DNA from: UBA5189 sp035631615
GTDB taxonomy: Bacteria; Chloroflexota; Limnocylindria; Limnocylindrales; CSP1-4
Direction of reading: 5' to 3'
Assembly (NCBI GenBank): GCA_035631615.1
Contig: DASQIK010000027.1
Coordinates: 124,001 to 188,000 of the forward strand
DNA: 64,000 nt
Shown: piece by piece, positions 60,701-64,000 of the stretch
How positions within the stretch are numbered: position 1 is the first letter of the stretch
Layout of the letters: every line of letters starts with the position of its first letter
Notes under the pieces: model-generated
Seen by the model: only the letters and a program-made list of their open reading frames with translations
The model's database searches: none
What the model was told of the DNA's origin: nothing
Translations under genes and position numbers: made by a program

Positions 60701-61653
60701 AGCCACGACTCCGCCTCCTCCTGATCCCCGAAGAGGAGCGCGCCATGTGCGTTGGCTTCTTCGCTCGTGTTGAGGCGCAGCGGTCGAGCGCTTCGGACGA
60801 CCTCGGCATTCAGGCCAGCGGCGAGAGGCTGCGGCGGCGGAAGCTCCACACCGCCTCGATCGAATGCGTAGGCGAAGGTCAGGACGTCCGTCTCTGCGTC
60901 GTAGAGCGTGATCGTGCCGATCTCGACCTCGAAGATCGAGCGGATGCGGTCCCCGACGAGGTCGACGATCGCCTGGAAGTCGAGCTGCTTCGAGAGGGCC
61001 TCGCCGACCTCGTTGATCAATGCCAGCTCGGCGTTCCGCTGGCGGATCTCGGCGGCCGAGCGCGTCCGCTCCAAGGCGTCGGCGATGTGCTGGGCGACGA
61101 ACGTCAGCAGGCGCTCGTCCTCCTCGTCGTAGCCGATCTCGTCGCGGTAGCTCTGGACCGCGAGCACGCCGATGCTGCGGCCCTCGCGCTGGAGCGGCAC
61201 GCCGAGGAAATCGGCTGCCAGCGCACCAACGGCATGAACGCCGTGCGTGGCGTACAGCTGCTCGATCTCGTGCCGAGAGGCGTGGAAAACCTCGCCGGTC
61301 CGCAGAATGTGACCGGTGATGCCGCCTGCGTGTCCCTCCCCGAGCGGCTCCCACGCGCGTGAATCCGGCCAGTCCGTGTCAACGGTGTCCACATAGAAGG
61401 CGAAGTTGATCTGCTTGCGCTCGTCGTCGTAGAGCGCGATGTAGATGTTCTCGGCGTACAGGAGCGTGCCGAGGATCTCGTGGATGCCGCGGTAGAACTC
61501 TTCGAGATCCTGGGCACGACCGGCGAGGTCCGCGATGCGGTACAGGGCGGCCTGGGTCTTCGCGGCCGTCGACTGGCGCTCGACCTTCGCCTCGAGCGCG
61601 GCGATGCGTCGCTTCAGGGCCGCGACCGCAGATCCCTTTTCGGTGGTCGTGAT
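54787..61653 (-). CDS. giant hybrid sensor kinase with ten GAF domains, HisKA-HATPase and two receivers
   Basis: The 2288-residue soluble protein contains ten consecutive GAF-like domains of about 165-190 residues each (about residues 20-1690). Nine of the linkers follow the pattern RLFDETKRLL-E(T/S)-RAAELAIIN or a close variant. Then come HisKA with H in AAMSHEIRTPMNAIIG, an HATPase domain (DTGIGIPADR, GGTGLGLAIS), a receiver with D in VVLLDLLMPEMDG and a second with D in VVLMDVQMPELDG. No membrane segment is present. The reading frame lacks ATG, GTG or TTG before residue 88, while the first GAF clearly begins upstream. AGGGAGGAA lies seven bases before an ATC at 61653, my chosen start. A GTG at 61392 would cut the first GAF in half. 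It feeds the coupled Hpt and REC-cyclase genes. Confidence 0.85.
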   Translation of the reverse strand: MTTTEKGSAVAALKRRIAALEAKVERQSTAAKTQAALYRIADLAGRAQDLEEFYRGIHEILGTLLYAENIYIALYDDERKQINFAFYVDTVDTDWPDSRAWEPLGEGHAGGITGHILRTGEVFHASRHEIEQLYATHGVHAVGALAADFLGVPLQREGRSIGVLAVQSYRDEIGYDEEDERLLTFVAQHIADALERTRSAAEIRQRNAELALINEVGEALSKQLDFQAIVDLVGDRIRSIFEVEIGTITLYDAETDVLTFAYAFDRGGVELPPPQPLAAGLNAEVVRSARPLRLNTSEEANAHGALLFGDQEEAESWLGVPIVAADHVIGVISLERRPRFGFSEADERLLSTLASSMGVALENARLFDETKRLLKETDERAAELAIINEIGSALAQQLDINAITELVGERIGAIFANRDMFVALFDAPSKRINYPYLVVGGERRESDPLPLGVGMTSAVIESRLPLRLGSTEELLAHGGVASYDEDVTQSWLGVPVIAGDKVVGVIALLSPEQAHFDEADERLLSTIASSMAVALENARLFDETKRLLAETEQRNAELAIVNEVGEALAKQLDFDAIIDAVGSRVGQILGSGDLSITIFDPATGTISFPYWTEDGERGGTIDPMPLGTGINSHVITTGVPLRLRTADEAEALGVVWVGARTEAFLAAPIKTGERVLGVLSVADRRPDVFTEADERLLTTLARSMGVALENARLFDETKRLLAETEQRSAELAVINEVGEALAKQLDFQAIVELVGNRLASMFKSKDIYIGIYDRVANVISYPYELDNGNRVFSEPIQGGTGISSEVLRTGRPVRLGTLEEQQAHGAVMPTYRDGYIGRMGASWLGVPIMSGDEAAGLVAFAADPPHAFSEADERLVSTIVTNMGVALENARLFEQTNNLLAETNARAAELALINSVQQGLAGELDMQAMYDLVGDKIQEIFDAQVVDIGVLDRDAGVIHFPYTIERGVRFPDEPMDVIGLRRMVFESKEPLLVNRDATRLAIEAGQPAAIQGEPSMASLFVPLVSGGEVTGVISLQNLDHEDAFTEGDVRLLTTFAGSLSVALENVRLFDETKRLLTETNERAAELAIINSVQEGLAARLEMAGMYELVGDKLREIFDAESISISVLDPGSGRLRFPYAVERGVREAIDPIDVVGFRKHVLETGEPLSLSGDMPRYAAEYGNPGVLTGEVPKSALFVPLKAGGANTGVISIQSIDEFDAFGPADVRLLTTLAGSLSVALENARLFDETKRLLAESNERAAELAIINSVQRGLAAELDMQAMYDLVGDKIVDIFDAQVVDIGLYDVGAGNVRFPYIIERGVRFPPETGPLGPMVRAMLETRAPLRVADVGPWQRDHGVQMVVVSGEPAKSVLFVPLIVGSEVRGHISLQNLDHTDAFSESDERLLSTLASSLSVALENARLVGETRQRASELAIVNEVGQAAAAQLDLDRLIQLTGQQLETTFRADIVYVALLDRATNTIDFPFRTERRKPAPREPMQLGQGLTSRILASKQPLLMNTAEQFEEMDRQGVGTSVKSYLGVPIMVGDEAIGAVSVQSIDEAGRFGESDARVLSTIASNVGAAIRNAQLYREAQRRAREMAELAEVGREISATLDLEGLLGRIAERAMALLEGDTSGVFLAEPDGQAFRAIAVVGKNAAEIKADQIILGEGIIGTAAAERRAEVVNDALHDARSVPIAGLAADEAEHEERLMVAPLLGRQGLSGMMAVWREGTAPAFTQADLDFLVGLSQQATIAIDNARLFAEADVARTSADEANQAKSAFLAAMSHEIRTPMNAIIGMSGLLLETKLDDEQHDFADTIRTSGDALLTIINDILDFSKIEAGKVDLVHEPFALASSVEGALDLIAPTAAKKGIELAYEVAGDLPVAVAGDQGRLRQIVLNLLSNAVKFTESGEIVVSLRSAPIGRRWQVSVDVRDTGIGIPADRIGRLFQSFTQADSTISRRFGGTGLGLAISRRLAEAMDGSLSAESSGVPGEGATFHLVVRLDAADASSVPVRRDRDLVEIAGRRALVVDDNATNRRILTAQLARWSIQTRDTASPAEALAWIRAGERFDVVLLDLLMPEMDGLELAAAVRAVEQPQPKLVLVSSIAMRERGHPALDAVLTKPVKPSALHDALVNVLSLAGQRDEGPRTERPAVDPGLAERHPLRVLLAEDNAVNRKVAMRLLANMGYTADVAENGLQAIEALEAKDFDVVLMDVQMPELDGLEATRRIRSRWPDRPVHIVAMTANAMAGDRDLCLAAGMNDYVSKPIRPPELAEALARTPLAGPAGA

Positions 61654-61766
61654 GCCGCTTCCTCCCTCGGCGAGACTCGCCCAAACCCGCCGGGACGCTG
61701 GTGGATTGGACGGAGCATAGCGAGCGGCGTGGTCGGTGAAGCGTGCGGCCGCGCTACGATCCGACG

Positions 61767-62363
61767 ATGGACAACGCCCGCTGGGTCCAGCCGGTCACGC
61801 TCGACGGCAGGATCGTCCGCCTGGAGCCGCTCTCGCTCGACCACCTCGACGACCTTGCACGCGTCGCCTTCCGGGGCGACCTGTGGCGCTGGACCGTCGT
61901 GCAGCCGACGGACATCGCGGGCCTTCGGTCGTGGATCGAGGCGGCGCTCGCCGGCGCGGAGGCCGGCACCGAGCAGCCCTTCGCGACGGTCGACCGGGCG
62001 ACCGGCACGGCGATGGGCAGCACCCGGTTCATGTCGATCGTGCCCGAGCACCGGCGCCTGGAGATCGGCTGGACGTGGGTCGCGCTCGACCGCCAGCGGA
62101 CCGGCGCGAACCGCGAGGCCAAGCTGCTCCAGATGACCCACGCGTTCGAGGTCCTCGGCGCGAACCGGGTCGAGTTCAAGACCGATTCGCTCAATTCGAA
62201 GGCCAACCCGGGCCTCCTCGGCATCGGTGCGACGTACGAGGGCACGTTCCGGAACCACATGGTCATGCCGGGCGGCCGCCTGCGGCACTCGACCTACTAC
62301 AGCGTGATCAGGGAGGAATGGCCCGACGTGAAGGCCCGGCTCACGGCGAACATCGCACGGTAA
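61767..62363 (+). CDS. GNAT-family N-acetyltransferase
   Basis: The 198-residue enzyme is of the RimJ/RimL type: VRLEPLSLDHLDDLARVA at the N-terminus, RRLEIGWTWVALDRQRTG near 95, then the acetyl-CoA region NREAKLLQMTHAFEVLGANR and VEFKTDSLNSKAN. Such proteins acetylate N-terminal amino groups or small amines; the substrate is not visible. TACGAT lies six bases before the ATG, fitting a leaderless transcript. It is divergent from the giant kinase. Confidence 0.82.
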   Translation: MDNARWVQPVTLDGRIVRLEPLSLDHLDDLARVAFRGDLWRWTVVQPTDIAGLRSWIEAALAGAEAGTEQPFATVDRATGTAMGSTRFMSIVPEHRRLEIGWTWVALDRQRTGANREAKLLQMTHAFEVLGANRVEFKTDSLNSKANPGLLGIGATYEGTFRNHMVMPGGRLRHSTYYSVIREEWPDVKARLTANIAR

Positions 62364-62406
62364 GATCGCTCGACCGGATGACCCGGCACTGCCGAAGGGG
62401 TGCGAC

Positions 62407-62832
62407 GTGATCGACCTGCTGGTCAAGATCCTCATCAACGCGATCGCCGTCGTCGTCGCGGTGCTCGTCGTGCCGCAGATCGCGTTCCCCGCCGCGCACG
62501 ACCTGCTCAAGCTCCAGGGCAACTGGTGGCAGGTGATCGTGGTCGCGGTCATCCTGGCCCTGATCAACACCTACGTGAAGCCGTTCCTGAAGGCGCTGTC
62601 CTTCCCGATCACGCTCCTGACCATGGGCCTCTTCGCGTTCATCCTGAACGCGATCCTCCTGCTCGCAGTGGCCTTCATCGCGGGGCAGATCAATATCAAG
62701 TTCACGATCGGTGGCTTCCCGCCGGGCTTCACCGCGGATTCGTTCGTCGGCGCCCTGCTCGGGTCGATCGTGATCAGCGTCGTGTCCGTCGTGCTCGGGC
62801 TCCTCGACCGGGGTCGCCGCATCGTCATCTAG
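62407..62832 (+). CDS. phage-holin-IV-like four-helix membrane protein
   Basis: The 141-residue protein has four hydrophobic helices (about 5-25, 40-60, 65-95, 112-132) and the central LINTYVKPFLKALSFPITLL typical of the 4-TMS holin-superfamily-IV/DUF360 group. These are ordinary chromosomal proteins in many bacteria, despite the name, and no phage genes are near. The GTG start is 43 bases after the acetyltransferase stop. Function is unknown. Confidence 0.8.
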   Translation: MIDLLVKILINAIAVVVAVLVVPQIAFPAAHDLLKLQGNWWQVIVVAVILALINTYVKPFLKALSFPITLLTMGLFAFILNAILLLAVAFIAGQINIKFTIGGFPPGFTADSFVGALLGSIVISVVSVVLGLLDRGRRIVI

Positions 62833-62853
62833 GCGGCCCTACACTGCGCCCGC

Positions 62854-63183
62854 ATGGGTGCCGTCGACACGATGGAAACGTTCTTCGAGATGCTCAACGA
62901 GGGCAATCGACCCGGTGCCGTCGCGCTCTTCGACGAGAAGGTCGAGATGCGCATCCACGTCGGTGACAACGCCCGGACGCTGCGCGGCATCGAGCAGGTC
63001 GGCGGCTGGTTCCTGCGCGCCGAGCCGGGCCTGAAGATGATCCCGGGCGAAGTCCGTGACCTCGGCATCACCTACCAGGCGGATGTGCTCAGCGTCCGAC
63101 CGGGCGCCCCGAGCCAGCATCTCGATGCGTCGTTCCGGGTCGAGGCCGGCAAGATCACCAGCATCAACCTCGCCCCTCGCTAG
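62854..63183 (+). CDS. SnoaL/NTF2-like small protein
   Basis: The 109-residue protein has the helix-strand pattern of NTF2/SnoaL-like folds: DTMETFFEMLNEGNRPGAVALFDEK, then MRIHVGDNARTLRGIEQVGG, and a closing strand FRVEAGKITSINLAPR. Such domains form cone-shaped pockets for small ligands. No catalytic residues can be assigned. TACACT precedes the ATG by eight bases. Its TAG overlaps the LysM gene stop by three bases in opposite orientation. Confidence 0.72.
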   Translation: MGAVDTMETFFEMLNEGNRPGAVALFDEKVEMRIHVGDNARTLRGIEQVGGWFLRAEPGLKMIPGEVRDLGITYQADVLSVRPGAPSQHLDASFRVEAGKITSINLAPR

Positions 63184-64000
63184 GACGCGGCCGGGATCTC
63201 GCTCGGGGACACGACGGCCTTCGCCGGGATGATGATCTCCTGGCCGATCTTGAGCTTGTTCGGATCCGGGACGGTCTGCGTGTTCGCGGCAATCAGCTCG
63301 TTGAGCGGGATGCCGAAGCGGCCCGCGATCCTGGACATCGTGTCGCCCGACTGGACCAGGTAGATCTGCTGGGTCGGCTGCGGGACCGGCGTCGGGTTGA
63401 TGCTCGGGATCGCGGTCGTGACCGGAAGCGTCGGCGACGCCGAGGCGCCGGCGCCGGCGGGGCTGCCGAAGCCGAGCAGGCCCGGGAGCGCGAACAGCAC
63501 GGCGGCGGCGAGCGCGAGGGCCACGACGGCGACGAGGATCGGCGGGATCGACAGCTCCGAGAGCCGTCTCGACCGGATCGTGGGGTAGGCCTCCATCGGC
63601 TTCGCGCGCTCCCACTCGGGCGCAGGCCCCGTCCGCTTGCCGTCCGGCCGGCCGGGTCGATCGCCGTGCACGAGCTCGCGCTCGCGGTGGCGAATGCGCG
63701 GCGGCGGCTCGCCGGCGACCGCCTCCTCCTCGTCGCCCGGTGCGTCCGGCGGACGGTAGGCAGGCATGACGGGCGCGGTCGTCGCAGGCACGGGCCGAGC
63801 AACCTGGACGACCGGCGCGACGGGCGGCAGGTAGGCCTCGTCCGCGTCGTCGACGATGCTGCCGGGCTCCGGGGCGGATGGTCCTGACGCGACTCGATCG
63901 GCATAGCTGCCCGACAGGCCGCGACCCTGCGGCGGCTCTTCGTCCGGATCGTCGTCGGCCCACAGCGAGCCGGCCGGCGGCTCCGCGCCGCGGTTGCCGC
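63180..64000 (-). CDS. membrane-anchored LysM-domain protein, N-terminus cut by window edge
   Basis: The frame is open from the right edge to a stop at 63180, at least 272 residues. An acidic, proline-rich cytoplasmic region comes first, then a membrane helix (PPILVAVVALALAAAVLFAL), a Ser/Thr/Pro spacer, and a C-terminal LysM domain (YLVQSGDTMSRIAGRFGIPL, LIAANTQ, LKIGQEIIIPA) facing outside. LysM binds N-acetylglucosamine in peptidoglycan, so it may anchor or sense the wall. No enzyme domain is seen in this part. A GTG at 63791 is an internal candidate, but coding-like sequence continues beyond it. Confidence 0.75.
   Translation of the reverse strand, partial: GNRGAEPPAGSLWADDDPDEEPPQGRGLSGSYADRVASGPSAPEPGSIVDDADEAYLPPVAPVVQVARPVPATTAPVMPAYRPPDAPGDEEEAVAGEPPPRIRHRERELVHGDRPGRPDGKRTGPAPEWERAKPMEAYPTIRSRRLSELSIPPILVAVVALALAAAVLFALPGLLGFGSPAGAGASASPTLPVTTAIPSINPTPVPQPTQQIYLVQSGDTMSRIAGRFGIPLNELIAANTQTVPDPNKLKIGQEIIIPAKAVVSPSEIPAAS

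Noticed and set aside
54787..61392. DNA-level repeats in the kinase gene as mobile or CRISPR-like repeats
   Set aside because: The periodic similarity at about 530-bp steps is explained by tandem GAF-domain coding units and their shared linker sequence.
62407..62832. Prophage signature from the holin-like protein
   Set aside because: This family is widespread on chromosomes and no phage structural, lysis or integrase gene is nearby.

Overview
This window is very GC-rich, densely packed DNA whose gene content and gene order fit a free-living soil or freshwater Chloroflexota bacterium, probably of the Limnocylindria/Ellin6529 type. That placement is inferred from gene content, not from a marker-gene tree. 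Many genes have a TANNNT hexamer 6-9 bases before the start codon, the layout of leaderless transcripts. Neighbouring same-strand genes are often joined by 1-8 base overlaps.

Positions 1-7.2 kb (minus strand) form one coupled operon: a cyclic-nucleotide-binding sensor, a fused FeS/flavin electron-transfer subunit, the small and large subunits of a group 3b-like NiFe hydrogenase, its maturation protease, and a NifJ-type 2-oxoacid:ferredoxin oxidoreductase that runs off the left edge. From 7.4 to 14.2 kb there is a CoA-transferase and a stress/redox cluster: hemerythrin, a small eRF1-like protein, a DevR/DevS-type two-component pair, a multicopper oxidase and a universal stress protein. A two-subunit glutaconate/3-oxoacid-type CoA-transferase lies at 14.3-16.0 kb. 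An operon of a small LuxR-type regulator and three exported proteins (16.3-20.6 kb) is divergent from a 1326-residue BTAD/ATPase regulator carrying a degenerate cyclase domain (20.6-24.6 kb).

Positions 24.6-30.6 kb hold a class III aminotransferase, a P5C dehydrogenase, an exported SH3-like lipoprotein, a HAD phosphatase and fabI. Next come a GAF-GAF-GGDEF diguanylate cyclase, a large membrane protein and tRNA-Gly(TCC) (30.6-35.2 kb). A zinc-ribbon/adenylate cyclase/ATPase/TPR regulator (35.6-39.0 kb) is split by a one-base frameshift. After small REC-like and ACT proteins and a hydrolase with a damaged 5' end, four small accessory genes (40.9-43.2 kb) of visibly lower GC are separated by copies of a 23-bp imperfect direct repeat, a cassette-like arrangement.

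Positions 43.2-53.3 kb are a storage-glucan block: glgA divergent from an alpha-glucan phosphorylase and a GH57 glucanotransferase, with a LacI-type palindrome between them, then a GntR regulator with an adjacent operator and a GH13 enzyme. Positions 53.3-61.7 kb are a signalling operon: a 2288-residue hybrid kinase with ten GAF domains, an Hpt protein and a REC-cyclase protein. The right end holds a GNAT acetyltransferase, a holin-like membrane protein, a SnoaL-like protein and a LysM protein cut by the window edge.

No rRNA, CRISPR array, transposase, integrase or phage structural gene was recognised. One tRNA gene was found.
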